Positions 1 to 8,371 are shown, numbered from the stretch's first letter. The stretch: 64,000 nt of DNA from Priestia aryabhattai B8W22 (GCF_000956595.1 NZ_JYOO01000006.1:1-64000), one strand, 5' to 3'. A program made the numbers and translations. The notes: a model not told the origin generated them from the letters alone.

Positions 1-392
1 CTAACATTCACGTTATAATGAGCATCAAGCATATCAGCATCTATCGAACGAAAATCTACGTCCACAGAATGTGTTGCATTATTTACAAGGATTGATGGAG
101 AACCCAGTTTGGTTTGAACTGTATCAAGCAGTTTTCTTGATGCATCGGGCTGTGATAAATCCAATTCCATCGATTCACATCGTACTCCCAGACTGCGTAT
201 CTCCTCAATCAGATGCTTCGACCAATTAAAATCATCCTCATTACAATAATCCATTAAACGATCATAATTTGACCAATGAGTAAAAAAAATATCTGCGCCT
301 TCTCTAGCTAACTCCCTGCATATTTCAGTACCAATACCTTTTGCCCGACTAGCACCAGTCACAATCGCAATTTTATTTATTAATCGCTTCAT
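1..392 (-). CDS. SDR family oxidoreductase, 3' end cut by window edge
   Basis: Short-chain dehydrogenase/reductase using NAD(P)H; 130 codons are visible and the C-terminus lies outside the window. The Rossmann glycine motif TGASRAKGIG sits at residues 12-21 and the structural NNA motif at 104-106, both typical of classical SDRs such as FabG-like 3-oxoacyl-ACP reductases. The catalytic Ser-Tyr-Lys is not in view, so activity cannot be judged. The ATG start follows a GAGGAGA ribosome binding site. Substrate unknown. The following gene points away, so this is a separate unit. Confidence 0.85.
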   Translation of the reverse strand, partial: MKRLINKIAIVTGASRAKGIGTEICRELAREGADIFFTHWSNYDRLMDYCNEDDFNWSKHLIEEIRSLGVRCESMELDLSQPDASRKLLDTVQTKLGSPSILVNNATHSVDVDFRSIDADMLDAHYNVNV

Positions 393-827
393 AAAGCATC
401 TCCTCATGGGAACGCTGAACAAAGGTATGCTCACCAATAGCACATGTGTTCAGCAATCCTATATATGTATATTAATCTATTGAGTTGGAATAAATGAAAA
501 AATGTAAGTAAAGGTTAAAAGGTATTTTCTCCATAGTAATCATTCATTCTCGTTTTCACCTCACATGATTAGTCTTCCATACGTGCCTTCAACTTTCCTG
601 CTCTATTCTAGTCAATACAGAACTTATTACAGGTAGTAAACTCTCGATCTCTAACAAGTTTATGCTTGTCCTCTTCCCTTGGTTTTGGTTATATTTCAAT
701 CTTTGGTAAAGAGATAGACAGAATAATGGATTTCCTCAGTAAAATTCCAAAAGGAAATATCCTCATTTTAGAGAACTGAATAAAGGGCTGCTTTTCATTT
801 CTCTAACATTTAAAAGGAGGTATACGA
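393..827. other. Intergenic region between divergent genes
   Basis: No convincing gene. It holds an inverted repeat (GCTGAACA at 414-421 with TGTTCAGC at 447-454) just upstream of the SDR gene, which could be an operator or leader hairpin. The AAAGGAGG ribosome binding site of the hydrolase lies near 812-819. Promoters for both directions must be here, but I see no strong -35/-10 pair. Confidence 0.5.
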
Positions 828-1667
828 ATGAATGAACAAATACTAAAAATAAATAACGTAGAGATTTACACAGAAAGTTTTGGGAACCCAGAAAATCCTG
901 CTGTACTTTTAATAATGGGAGCAATGTCCTCGTTAGATTGGTGGGATGAAGACTTCTGTCTTCGCCTCGCTGAACAAGAGAGATTTGTTATTCGTTACGA
1001 CCATCGTGATTTAGGCCGCTCTACCACTTATCCGCCGGGTACTTCTAACTATACAATAACGGATATGGCTGATGATGCAATTGGCGTTTTAGATGCTTAC
1101 TCTATAGAAAGAGCTCATATTGTTGGAATGTCTTTGGGCGGAATGATAGGTCAGATTCTTGCTCTTAGATATCCGGATCGCATAGATTCTCTTACTTTAA
1201 TTGCATCAAGCGTATTTGGAACTGAGGCGGAAAAATTGCCTCCAATGGAACAGCGTATACTTGATTATCATACAAAAAGCACTTCCATAGACTGGTCAAA
1301 TCAAGAGGCAATCGTTCACTACCTTGCAGGTGGATGGAAAACTTTAAGTGGAACAAAACCTTATGAAGAGGAAAGAATGTATAAGCTAGCAAAAAGAGAA
1401 GCTGTCCGTGCCAAACAGCTGCCGAGTAGATTTAACCATGCTTTGCTTCAAGGAGGAGGCCAATATTATGACAGGTTGAGTGAAATTAGCACACCTACGC
1501 TGATTATTCATGGAACAAAAGATCCGGCACTGCCTTATGAACATGGACTTGCGCTTGCAAAAGCTATTTCTCATGCTAAATTAATAGCTCTTGAGGGTAC
1601 AGGACATGAAGTTCATAGTGAGGACTGGGACCAAATTATCGAAGCAATTGTAGTGATTAGCTCTTAA
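828..1667 (+). CDS. alpha/beta hydrolase
   Basis: Alpha/beta-hydrolase fold protein of 279 aa, normal length for the family and without a signal peptide, so cytoplasmic. The nucleophile elbow GMSLGG places Ser102, an acid is likely Asp232 (GTKDPALP) and the histidine is His260 (GTGHEV), giving a complete triad. The oxyanion-side stretch MGAMSSLDWW and the DHRDLGRS segment resemble esterase/aclacinomycin methylesterase-like hydrolases. The substrate cannot be read from sequence. The ATG follows AAAGGAGG at good spacing. It stands alone and ends in its own terminator. Confidence 0.85.
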   Translation: MNEQILKINNVEIYTESFGNPENPAVLLIMGAMSSLDWWDEDFCLRLAEQERFVIRYDHRDLGRSTTYPPGTSNYTITDMADDAIGVLDAYSIERAHIVGMSLGGMIGQILALRYPDRIDSLTLIASSVFGTEAEKLPPMEQRILDYHTKSTSIDWSNQEAIVHYLAGGWKTLSGTKPYEEERMYKLAKREAVRAKQLPSRFNHALLQGGGQYYDRLSEISTPTLIIHGTKDPALPYEHGLALAKAISHAKLIALEGTGHEVHSEDWDQIIEAIVVISS

Positions 1668-1686
1668 AAATAAAAAAAGAGGAATG

Positions 1687-1730
1687 AAGACTTCAAAGCG
1701 CTTTTTTAAGAAAGCTTTGGGGTCTTTTCA
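1687..1730 (+). terminator. Intrinsic terminator after the hydrolase
   Basis: A 13-bp stem with two G-U pairs (AAGACTTCAAAGC with GCTTTGGGGTCTT) starts 19 bases after the hydrolase stop and runs into TTTTC. Confidence 0.7.
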
Positions 1731-1899
1731 TATTTCAAAATTCCTTCCTTCTACTAGCAGTTGACAAAAACGTTTCCTATAGCAAAGGGTATTTTGTACA
1801 AAAGTACCTGCATCTTTTCAAGGCAGCCTATTTACGATACACTAATAATTCATGAAATATCCACATAAGGGTATTAAAGTAAGAAAATGGAGGGTTTTT

Positions 1900-2488
1900 A
1901 TGAGATATTTTAAGGTATTTTTTTGTTTAATCTTATTACTCCTAGTAGGCATAACCGGCTGTTCTTCAAAAGAAGAAGTCACAAGTATTAACACTGTTGA
2001 TGTACAAAGGTTTAAAGAGCACAGCGGAACTTATGTCGGAGATAATTCTAACGTAGTAGCTATCGTAAGAGCATTGCCTGGAGGAGAAACGTTTAAAGAA
2101 ATCGATCTACATAATAAAACACCAAAAATAATTTATGGTACTAAAGAAGGCTCTTTATCAGAAGATGAAACGTTAAAATATTGGTTTAACGGTAAGAATA
2201 CATTGGAGAAAAACTTTCTTTACAATGCTATTTATTTAACAATATTAGTGCCTAATGCTCAAGGTTACAATTTTAAAGTAGACAATCAAAAATTACTCAG
2301 TATCTAGAGAAGAAATGGAACAGTTTATTTCTGACAACATTAAAACTTTACCGGATAGTAATAAATTATTTGATAAAGAAAAAACACAGCAATTTATAGA
2401 TGATAATAAAGAAAAGATAAATAAAACAGTTAAATCGGCAGCTATTCGAGAACAATTTTTTAAGAATGTTCCTATAGTAAAAGAATAA
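1900..2488 (+). pseudogene. DUF4825-like lipoprotein gene with a frameshift
   Basis: Membrane-anchored lipoprotein of unknown function resembling DUF4825 proteins. ATG at 1900, following a GGAGGG site, begins a lipoprotein signal peptide with hydrophobic core and lipobox GITGC; an earlier in-frame ATG at 1852 lacks a binding site. The frame stops at 2305-2307, but the next frame continues without a break from the A5 run at 2288-2292 to a TAA at 2486-2488, adding a charged helical tail of about 60 residues starting NYSVSREEM. Reading four A instead of five gives a 195-aa protein. Either the gene is broken, or the A run is a sequencing error. A terminator follows at once, which supports 2488 as the true end. 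Confidence 0.65.
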
Positions 2489-2490
2489 GA

Positions 2491-2526
2491 ACAAATAAAG
2501 AGCCTTAAATAAGGCTCTTTATTTGT
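2491..2526. terminator. Bidirectional intrinsic terminator
   Basis: The near-perfect hairpin AAAGAGCCTTAAATAAGGCTCTTT with flanking A and T runs lies between the convergent lipoprotein gene and yjdF and can stop transcription from both sides. Confidence 0.8.
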
Positions 2527-2529
2527 TTT

Positions 2530-2943
2530 CTATTTGCCTTTATGCTTAGCTTTTGCCTTTTGTTTCTTTAGGAAATACTTTTGTTCCTTCAGTTCTTCAC
2601 GATATTGTTTAGCTTTCTTTTTTCTACTTTTTTTCTTTTCTTCGTACTCTTGCTTCATGGCTTCTTGAGCTTTAGTCGAAATACCAACCTTATTTATCTC
2701 TTTTGCTACTTGGCGCTGTAAGCGTTTTGGATTTACCTTTTTATTAGATTTTATTTTTGCATCAAGACCTGCATGAACTGATTGATTGATCACCTCTAGC
2801 AATTTGTAATAAATGAAGTCTAATATCTCTGTATCTTTTGGTTCTGCTCCAAATATATAACGAAATGCTTTTAACTTACCGCCTTCTACAACTTCAATAA
2901 TTCCTACCCAAAACTGACCATCATGGTAAATCGTTAGTGACAT
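2530..2943 (-). CDS. yjdF: YjdF family protein (DUF2992)
   Basis: Protein of 137 aa, the usual length of YjdF/DUF2992. The N-terminal half (SLTIYHDGQFWVGIIEVVEG, then the FGAEPKDTEI segment) matches the family's conserved core as I know it. The C-terminal 60 residues are a very basic, lysine-rich helix (KKKSRKKKAKQYR) as in relatives, which suggests nucleic-acid contact. Biochemical function is unknown; in several Firmicutes the gene sits under the yjdF riboswitch, which responds to azaaromatic compounds. The ATG follows a perfect GAGGAGGG site 7 nt away that can pair with upstream sequence (see leader). Confidence 0.88.
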   Translation of the reverse strand: MSLTIYHDGQFWVGIIEVVEGGKLKAFRYIFGAEPKDTEILDFIYYKLLEVINQSVHAGLDAKIKSNKKVNPKRLQRQVAKEINKVGISTKAQEAMKQEYEEKKKSRKKKAKQYREELKEQKYFLKKQKAKAKHKGK

Positions 2944-3070
2944 AACGATTCCCTCCTCTACACATACTATGAAATGATGGACATCCCGAGGAGGGGAAGG
3001 TTACTGACATTAATACATATCAATGCATCCGGACTACCAACCGAATTGTGTTTTTACATCTCACATACAA
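2944..3070 (-). promoter_or_regulatory. Candidate yjdF riboswitch leader with sequestered ribosome binding site
   Basis: About 125 nt of unusually GC-rich leader precedes yjdF. Its ribosome binding site GAGGAGGG (2951-2958, minus strand) has an exact 8-base complement CCCTCCTC about 29 nt upstream (2988-2995), so it can be hidden in a stem. Further upstream is a hairpin CATTGA-TATGTA-TTAATG (near 3011-3028). The position fits the yjdF RNA motif, a translational riboswitch class. I recognise it by position and the SD/anti-SD pairing, not by a consensus alignment. Confidence 0.6.
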
Positions 3071-3107
3071 ATTTTAACATAAAAACTTTTAATATCACTA
3101 CCTTCTT

Positions 3108-3377
3108 TTATTTTTCGCCGAAATTCATTGCAAAAAATAAAAAGCCCGCTATCATAAATATTGGAATTACTACAAAAGAGATTAAACTAAAATATTTCAT
3201 CAGCCCTTTTTCTTGTTTTCCAAAAGCTATTATTCCACATGAGAATCCTATTAAGTAAACAGTGATACATACATACAAAATTTTTGAGCTGTGTATGGGT
3301 GTAAAATACTGTCCAACACCAACAACCATCCCCAGCAACGATAACCACAGTGAATATTGACTAAAACGTTTTTTCAA
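3108..3377 (-). CDS. Small membrane protein, unknown function
   Basis: 89-aa protein not assigned to a family. Three predicted membrane segments (about residues 9-26, 33-52 and 60-84) alternate with short charged loops, so it should sit in the cytoplasmic membrane. The start is TTG with an excellent AGGGAGGT site 6 nt upstream; no ATG fits better. It lies upstream of yjdF on the same strand, but the yjdF leader separates them. It is one of a run of small membrane proteins in this region. Confidence 0.6.
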   Translation of the reverse strand: MKKRFSQYSLWLSLLGMVVGVGQYFTPIHSSKILYVCITVYLIGFSCGIIAFGKQEKGLMKYFSLISFVVIPIFMIAGFLFFAMNFGEK

Positions 3378-3475
3378 TTTGGACCTCCCTGAACTAGGTA
3401 CATGTTTATATGGCCCATTTAGTTATCATCTGCCATAATGTACTTAATCATCAGTAGAAAAAAAGCTTGGATGGA

Positions 3476-3706
3476 TCACTTCAAACTCTTTTTTCTATAA
3501 AGAAAAAATCCTACTAAAGCCCCTAATACAGCTATAACTATACTAAAGCGAATTAGGTGAATAATATAATCAATAAGGTTTAAATAGGTTGTTTCTGTTA
3601 CACCATCACCGACTGATTCAACTTCTTTATATGGAATCACAAAGAAACCTAATGACCCTCCTAAAATAAGGCCATAGACAAAACCTTTTTCTATAAATTT
3701 CAACAA
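3476..3706 (-). CDS. Small membrane protein, unknown function
   Basis: 76-aa protein with two membrane segments (about residues 8-25 and 50-69) and a basic C-terminus RKKSLK. Start TTG (a second TTG follows directly), preceded by AAAGGAGGAGA. No family recognised. It lies 98 bp upstream of the next small membrane gene on the same strand and could be cotranscribed with it. Confidence 0.55.
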   Translation of the reverse strand: MLKFIEKGFVYGLILGGSLGFFVIPYKEVESVGDGVTETTYLNLIDYIIHLIRFSIVIAVLGALVGFFLYRKKSLK

Positions 3707-3851
3707 GAAACTCTCCTCCTTTCAAAAATACGCATTCAATGAGTTATAGCATTCTCTACTACTATTAAAAGACATTTATTTATATTTCATAAAAAATATT
3801 TTATTATGAATTTAATTACATATAATCTATATATTAACATATTCGCGTATT

Positions 3852-3880
3852 AAAAAGGAGACTAACGTATAGTCTCCCTT
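3852..3880 (-). terminator. Intrinsic terminator after the second hydrolase
   Basis: On the minus strand GGAGACT pairs with AGTCTCC across a 7-nt loop and is followed by a T-rich run (CTCCTTTTTAAT). Confidence 0.65.
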
Positions 3881-3955
3881 TCTATAAAAGTTTAATAACT
3901 TTAACCATGTTATTTACTTAACCAAATTTTCAAATTAAATAAAAGATCCAGAAAG

Positions 3956-4645
3956 TCACGAAACAAGGAAGCTTTTCACAGCAGTTAAAAAAGCGGATAA
4001 GTTTCCTGCATGCACCTCATGTCCAGCCCCTTCTATCGTTACTAATTTACAATTTGGAATGCGCTTAGAAACTTCCTGCAATTTATCTTGAGGGATATGG
4101 CTCGATCCTCCTCCTATAATGAGAGTAGGTGCAATTATTTCTGTAAGACTTCCCCACCATTTAGGGTTGGGGGTGTTTAACTGTTGAAGAATTGAAGGTA
4201 CAACCTTCCAGTCAAACGGTAAAGAACCAGGAGGTTTGGCAGGAATTTCGAACTTTTCTCCTGTAAAAGGTGGAGGAGTGTCTTCAACAATCAATTGATC
4301 TACCCTTTCTGGAAATGTTTCAGAAAAAAGATAGGACACCGTACCGCCCATAGAATGCCCAATCAACGTAAAGCGCTCCAAATTCATCGCATTTACGAAC
4401 TGAAGTAAGTCATCACACATAAGTTCAAACGTATAGGTGCCGGTTCTTTCACTTCCACCGTGTCCTCGCTGATCTAAAGCTAAAAATCGATATTCCTCTC
4501 CTAATACAGCTGCTACTTCATCCCACGACTCTGCACTCATTCCCAAAGCGTGAAGTGCAATAATGGCGGGTGCCGAAGCTTCGCCCGACTCTCGATATTG
4601 AAATGTTAAACCATTTAGTTCAATTTGATTTACTCCCATTTTCAA
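3956..4645 (-). CDS. alpha/beta hydrolase
   Basis: Alpha/beta-hydrolase of 229 aa. It has the LDQRGHGGS stretch (residues 57-65) and the nucleophile elbow GHSMGG with Ser98; the histidine is in GAGHEVH near residue 208. The acid is less clear because the usual GxxD site reads GGGSSHIPQD, as in a subset of the family. It is slightly short because of a small lid (residues 125-160). Start TTG at 4645 with AGGAG 10 nt upstream; the later ATG (codon 3) would be too far from that site. A LysR gene lies directly upstream and may control it. Substrate unknown. Confidence 0.83.
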   Translation of the reverse strand: MKMGVNQIELNGLTFQYRESGEASAPAIIALHALGMSAESWDEVAAVLGEEYRFLALDQRGHGGSERTGTYTFELMCDDLLQFVNAMNLERFTLIGHSMGGTVSYLFSETFPERVDQLIVEDTPPPFTGEKFEIPAKPPGSLPFDWKVVPSILQQLNTPNPKWWGSLTEIIAPTLIIGGGSSHIPQDKLQEVSKRIPNCKLVTIEGAGHEVHAGNLSAFLTAVKSFLVS

Positions 4646-4810
4646 ATTAGATCAACTCCTAACTCAGATTTCACCAATTAAAATCTAGTTTATTAAGGTT
4701 CATCTATATATTAGTGAAGAAATGAAGATTTCCTTCACCTCTTATCTTATTAGGAAAGATATTAGATTATTTTATGTATCCTGTGTAATTCTTTAGTCAG
4801 CATAATTCAC

Positions 4811-5788
4811 CTAGAGTTTTTTACTTTCGATACCTATATAATTTAAACCAAAAGTACTGCAAGCCAATTGAATAAAAGATTGTAAAGGAAGAGACATAAA
4901 TTTATCTTTATGCCAAAACATCTGTGTATAAAGAGGCGTATCAATTTTAGTACAAGCCAATTCTTTTAACATGCCGTTCTCAAGCTCTCCTTTTACTACT
5001 ACTTCGGGCAATATCGCAATACCTAAATCTAGCATGACGCATTGCTTAATAGCTTCTACGCTTACAAATTCAAATTTAGTGGATGTACAAATACCCGCCT
5101 CGCGAAACAAGTTTTCCAATACTACTCGATATGAACAACCTGATTCGGTATACAACAGAGTCTCATTCTCAAGATCTTCTAAGTAAATTTCCACTTTATC
5201 AGCTAAAGGATGCTGAGGAGAAGCTATAATTTTTAGGTTTTCTGCAACAAGACATTGCGTATGTAGATTTGCATCGTAATGCTGAATAGGCTCCATTGTA
5301 AAGGCAATATCAAGAGTTCCATCTAGTAGCTGCGCTCTTGTTTGTTCTTGAGAGTAGATGGGCTTAAAGATCATTTTAACCTTTGGAAATTGATCCTTAA
5401 ACTCTTTTAATATTGGAGGCAATCTATATGTACACTGACTTTCAGAAGATCCAATAATAAGCGTACCCGCAGGCTCCTCCACTCCACCTACAGCGTTTTT
5501 TGCTTCCTTAGTCAGTTGAATCATTTTATCGGCGTAACTTTTAAATTCTCTACCTGCCTCTGTTAAAACCAATCGCTTTCCGAGACGTTCAAATAAAGGA
5601 GTTTCAAGTTCATTTTCAAGAGCTTTTATTTGGGCAGTAACACTTGATTGAGCAAAATTCAAAATTTTAGCCGTATGGGTGAAATTTAAGTTTTCTGCAG
5701 CTGTTTTAAATGTAATCAGTTGTTTTATTTCGATTTTTCTCACCTCTTTATAATCGGATATTTCGATTGATTCAATCGGAATGTTCAT
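4811..5788 (-). CDS. LysR family transcriptional regulator
   Basis: DNA-binding regulator with an N-terminal winged HTH (about residues 21-78, TFKTAAENLNFTHTA with the recognition segment QSSVTAQIKALE) and a LysR substrate domain (95-295). Length from the first ATG is 325 aa, longer than usual: residues 1-18 look unlike LysR proteins and have no binding site. The family-typical N-terminus EIKQLITFK begins right after an ATC codon at 5734-5732, which has an ideal AAGAGGTGA site 6-7 nt upstream, so translation may start there (see findings). Likely partners are the adjacent hydrolase and the divergent small ORF at 5872. Effector unknown. Confidence 0.85.
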   Translation of the reverse strand: MNIPIESIEISDYKEVRKIEIKQLITFKTAAENLNFTHTAKILNFAQSSVTAQIKALENELETPLFERLGKRLVLTEAGREFKSYADKMIQLTKEAKNAVGGVEEPAGTLIIGSSESQCTYRLPPILKEFKDQFPKVKMIFKPIYSQEQTRAQLLDGTLDIAFTMEPIQHYDANLHTQCLVAENLKIIASPQHPLADKVEIYLEDLENETLLYTESGCSYRVVLENLFREAGICTSTKFEFVSVEAIKQCVMLDLGIAILPEVVVKGELENGMLKELACTKIDTPLYTQMFWHKDKFMSLPLQSFIQLACSTFGLNYIGIESKKL

Positions 5789-5871
5789 CTGTAACGATCG
5801 TTAATTTCATTATAAAATATGGTAAATCAAACCACAACATACTAAATATAAAGAGATAAGGGGAAATCATA

Positions 5872-5991
5872 ATGACTATAAAAAAAGAAAATACAAAAGA
5901 ATCAATTAGCCTCACGCAAAAAGAAACAAGTGAAAAAAGCTTCAAATACTACTGGAATGAAATTATTCGAGCGCTTATCGTGACTAAATGA
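5872..5991 (+). CDS. Short ORF divergent from the LysR gene
   Basis: 39-aa open frame rich in Lys, Thr and Glu, ending FKYYWNEIIRALIVTK, preceded by AAGGGG at suitable spacing. It occupies the place where a LysR target gene normally lies. No homolog recognised; it may be a real small protein or the remnant of a lost target. The hairpin at 6050-6093 follows. Confidence 0.35.
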   Translation: MTIKKENTKESISLTQKETSEKSFKYYWNEIIRALIVTK

Positions 5992-6049
5992 TTAAAACTA
6001 ATCTCACACGTAAAAAAAGCTGTCACATAAAAGCGCTTAAATATAAAAG

Positions 6050-6093
6050 AATAATCCACTAACTCCGTATGTTACCAGAGTAAGTCGATTATT
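6050..6093. repeat. Long imperfect inverted repeat (hairpin)
   Basis: AATAATC-C-ACT-A-ACTC at 6050-6065 pairs with GAGT-A-AGT-C-GATTATT at 6078-6093: about 14 pairs with two mismatches. It lies between the convergent short ORF and the lipoprotein gene and probably works as a terminator, although the T run on either side is weak. Confidence 0.5.
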
Positions 6094-6118
6094 CGCTTAT
6101 TTACACTTGAAAGCATGT

Positions 6119-6694
6119 TTATTGTCTTGAATCTAACCTGAAATCCGCAATGTCCTTGTCATCTTGAGAGATGATGAGTGTGCCTTTTAATGCATTAGCC
6201 TGTAGCTTTTTTAGTTTTTCTTCAGCTGGCAAAAGAGGTAATTCACTATTTTTTTGTTTTGCTCCTAAGGTATAACTAAGAGTGAATTTACTTGTTCCTT
6301 TAGATGGAGTTTCTCCTATACTCATACCAATCCCTAACTTATTGTTATCCATATTATAAATATTTGAACCAATTGCTTCTTTTACAGCTGATACTAACTC
6401 TTTATCTGGTTCTATGCGAATGTTTATTTTATCAGGGTCAGCGAGAGCCATACTATTATTGGACGTATTTTCCATCGTGAATGTATAGTGTAACTCCGTT
6501 GGAACGATACGTTTACTTTTATTCTTTTTATCAGGTACTATCATTTCCCCAACGATTTTTTTATCATCTGTCAGCATTACCTCTGCTTTTTGTAATTTTA
6601 AGTAATCAACATTGTTTACATATTCCGTTTTTGAACAAGCGGAAATGATAAACAACAAACAAATAACAAACGAACCAAGATAGAACTTTTTCAT
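6119..6694 (-). CDS. Lipoprotein, unknown function
   Basis: 191-aa exported lipoprotein. A signal peptide of 19 residues ends in lipobox ISAC (Cys20). The mature part is mixed alpha/beta with an internal YTFTMENTSNNSM stretch that resembles extracellular immunoglobulin-like modules; no catalytic motif is seen. AAGGGG site 8 nt before the ATG. First of three consecutive minus-strand exported or anchored small proteins. Confidence 0.7.
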   Translation of the reverse strand: MKKFYLGSFVICLLFIISACSKTEYVNNVDYLKLQKAEVMLTDDKKIVGEMIVPDKKNKSKRIVPTELHYTFTMENTSNNSMALADPDKINIRIEPDKELVSAVKEAIGSNIYNMDNNKLGIGMSIGETPSKGTSKFTLSYTLGAKQKNSELPLLPAEEKLKKLQANALKGTLIISQDDKDIADFRLDSRQ

Positions 6695-6788
6695 AACACA
6701 CCCCTTTTTTATCCCACCTCTATTTCAAAATAAAAATGATACACTATCTTTATTTAATATAATGAGTTTTATAGACACTTTAGTATCT

Positions 6789-7121
6789 TTATTGACGAGA
6801 ATATAAAAACCACATAGGCATCTCTGTGTTTTCAATTAGCAACACTTGTTCATGCTTAGGATCACCTTTAATACCATAAATAAAATCACCATTTTGTGTT
6901 TTGCCAAAGGCTCTAAAATATTTCTTAGAGTCGTACTTCGTTTGATCGGCCATCTCCATACACTTATAATTTCCATATGTATCACTTAAAAGCTTTGTGT
7001 TAAACATATTCTCCTCTTTTGTTACATAAAACTTGTCGTAAGAAAAAAAGAAAAAATATATACTTAACGCCCCTATAATTGTTATACAACTAGCTAAACC
7101 CCATCGAATTTTTTTATTCAC
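6789..7121 (-). CDS. Membrane-anchored small protein, unknown
   Basis: 110-aa protein with one N-terminal membrane segment (residues 8-27, ending IYFFFFSY) followed by a soluble domain of about 80 residues, predicted outside the cell. No known motif. Start GTG with AAGAGG upstream. Probably linked in function or transcription to the neighbouring lipoprotein genes. Confidence 0.6.
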   Translation of the reverse strand: MNKKIRWGLASCITIIGALSIYFFFFSYDKFYVTKEENMFNTKLLSDTYGNYKCMEMADQTKYDSKKYFRAFGKTQNGDFIYGIKGDPKHEQVLLIENTEMPMWFLYSRQ

Positions 7122-7232
7122 TTTCGACCTCTTAAAAAATTTTTTTCTTTACTATAATTAGGTTTTGATATATGTAATACGCTCACATAGAACGTATTTT
7201 CTGAAAGATAAAGTAGTCAAATTAAATAATAC

Positions 7233-7586
7233 TCACCTTTTTTGGACGACCTTTTTCATTAACTGACTTTTATGATCTTTATCTTTAACTATAATATAAT
7301 CCTCTGTTCCTTTTACTGAATAGATTTTTGAACCAACTGTAAAATAGTTTGATTGATTATTACCTGCGGGCATTTTAGTTGCTTTAGTTTTCTTTTCTAT
7401 TGTCCCTATTTGGCCTCCTATTTCTTGTGTTTGATCTAATTTATCTTCTGTTCCGTTATATTCCTTGTTTTCAACTACAATAATGATGGCAGAAGAACTT
7501 TCTTTATTCGTTCCTGTACTTTCTTGATTACATGCAGTTAGAACGGTTAAATAAACTACTGACAGAAAACTAAGTGTTCTCTTCAT
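7233..7586 (-). CDS. Small lipoprotein, unknown
   Basis: 117-aa protein with an 18-residue signal peptide and lipobox LTAC (Cys19). The mature part begins with a Ser/Thr/Asn-rich linker and continues as a charged domain with IIVVENKEYNG. Start ATG with GGAGG upstream. No family recognised. Confidence 0.65.
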   Translation of the reverse strand: MKRTLSFLSVVYLTVLTACNQESTGTNKESSSAIIIVVENKEYNGTEDKLDQTQEIGGQIGTIEKKTKATKMPAGNNQSNYFTVGSKIYSVKGTEDYIIVKDKDHKSQLMKKVVQKR

Positions 7587-7701
7587 AATAGCCTCCGAAA
7601 ATCATTTTCCTTACCCCTTGATTAAAATTGATATTAGGCGATATACCAAGTTCAGTGACGTATCATAATGTATTCGAAAACGAACAATCCTAAAAGTTCT
7701 A

Positions 7702-7902
7702 TTAAACAAACTTTCCGGGTTCCTCCACATAAAAATCCACATAACCGCAGCTTGAACAAACGTAAGGTATTAACTCACTGTAATTGTGATTATTATTCAA
7801 TACGCTGCTTGGTGTTTTATTTACACCTACTGTACCAGGTGATGATTGAATACGGGCTTTGGTTAGAGCTGAATCACATTTAGAGCACTTTTTTCTTTGC
7901 AT
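7702..7902 (-). CDS. Zinc-ribbon-like small protein
   Basis: 66-aa protein with two CxxC pairs, CSKC near the N-terminus and CSSC (YVCSSCGYVDFY) near residue 51, a pattern that would bind one zinc ion, as in small nucleic-acid-binding zinc ribbons. It ends EEPGKFV. The chosen ATG at 7902 is 8-9 nt after AAAGGGTGAT; an in-frame GTG at 7911 overlaps that site. Confidence 0.6.
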   Translation of the reverse strand: MQRKKCSKCDSALTKARIQSSPGTVGVNKTPSSVLNNNHNYSELIPYVCSSCGYVDFYVEEPGKFV

Positions 7903-7942
7903 ACATATCACCCTTTCTATTTCATAACATCCTTCCTATTTT

Positions 7943-8173
7943 CTATAGTACATGCTTACTAACTTTAAAATTAATAATTAGCCATATAACTTGAATAATC
8001 AAAGGGAAAATAAATGCAATTAGCAACACTATAAATCCCAATAATTTTAGCTCCGGTGTTTGGGTAACACCCGCTCCATCCACTTCTCTTGTCCAGATAA
8101 CAGCTGTGCCTACAGCGAAAAGTATGATCCAAATTATATTAGCTATACACCAGGAAATCCATCGTCTTTTCAC
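7943..8173 (-). CDS. DUF3923 family membrane protein
   Basis: 76-aa protein with two membrane helices (residues 5-27 and 44-69). The loop WTREVDGAGVTQTPELKLL is what I recognise as the DUF3923 signature. Function unknown. Start GTG with a modest AAGAAGTGAT site. It is followed on the same strand by other small membrane genes. Confidence 0.7.
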   Translation of the reverse strand: MKRRWISWCIANIIWIILFAVGTAVIWTREVDGAGVTQTPELKLLGFIVLLIAFIFPLIIQVIWLIINFKVSKHVL

Positions 8174-8191
8174 ATCATCACTTCTTTCAAT

Positions 8192-8371
8192 TTAAGCTGC
8201 ATCTTTCTTTATTAATCCCCAGATAAGAGCAATGGTAGAAATAGCTCCACCTACCGCAAAGAGATAAGAAGAAAACGGTATTGTTTCATGTATGAATAAA
8301 CCTCTTATTCCATAAAAACATAGGATAATAGTGCTGATTAAACCAATCATAAGCCGAATATTTTTATTGAT
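8192..8371 (-). CDS. Small membrane protein with apparent ATC start
   Basis: Open frame of 59 codons with two membrane helices (MIGLISTIILCFYG and SSYLFAVGGAISTIALIW) and a basic end KKDAA. The frame that fits a GGGGGAG ribosome binding site begins at ATC (8371-8369), giving a natural-looking N-terminus xNKNIRLM; the first ATG is codon 8, too far from that site. It lies 14 bp after the DUF3784-like gene and is probably cotranscribed. Function unknown. Confidence 0.45.
   Translation of the reverse strand: MNKNIRLMIGLISTIILCFYGIRGLFIHETIPFSSYLFAVGGAISTIALIWGLIKKDAA

Noticed and set aside
2974-3258. Plus-strand open frame of 94 codons over the yjdF leader and a membrane gene
   Set aside because: No ribosome binding site and its sequence is the reverse of the leader and a better-supported gene.
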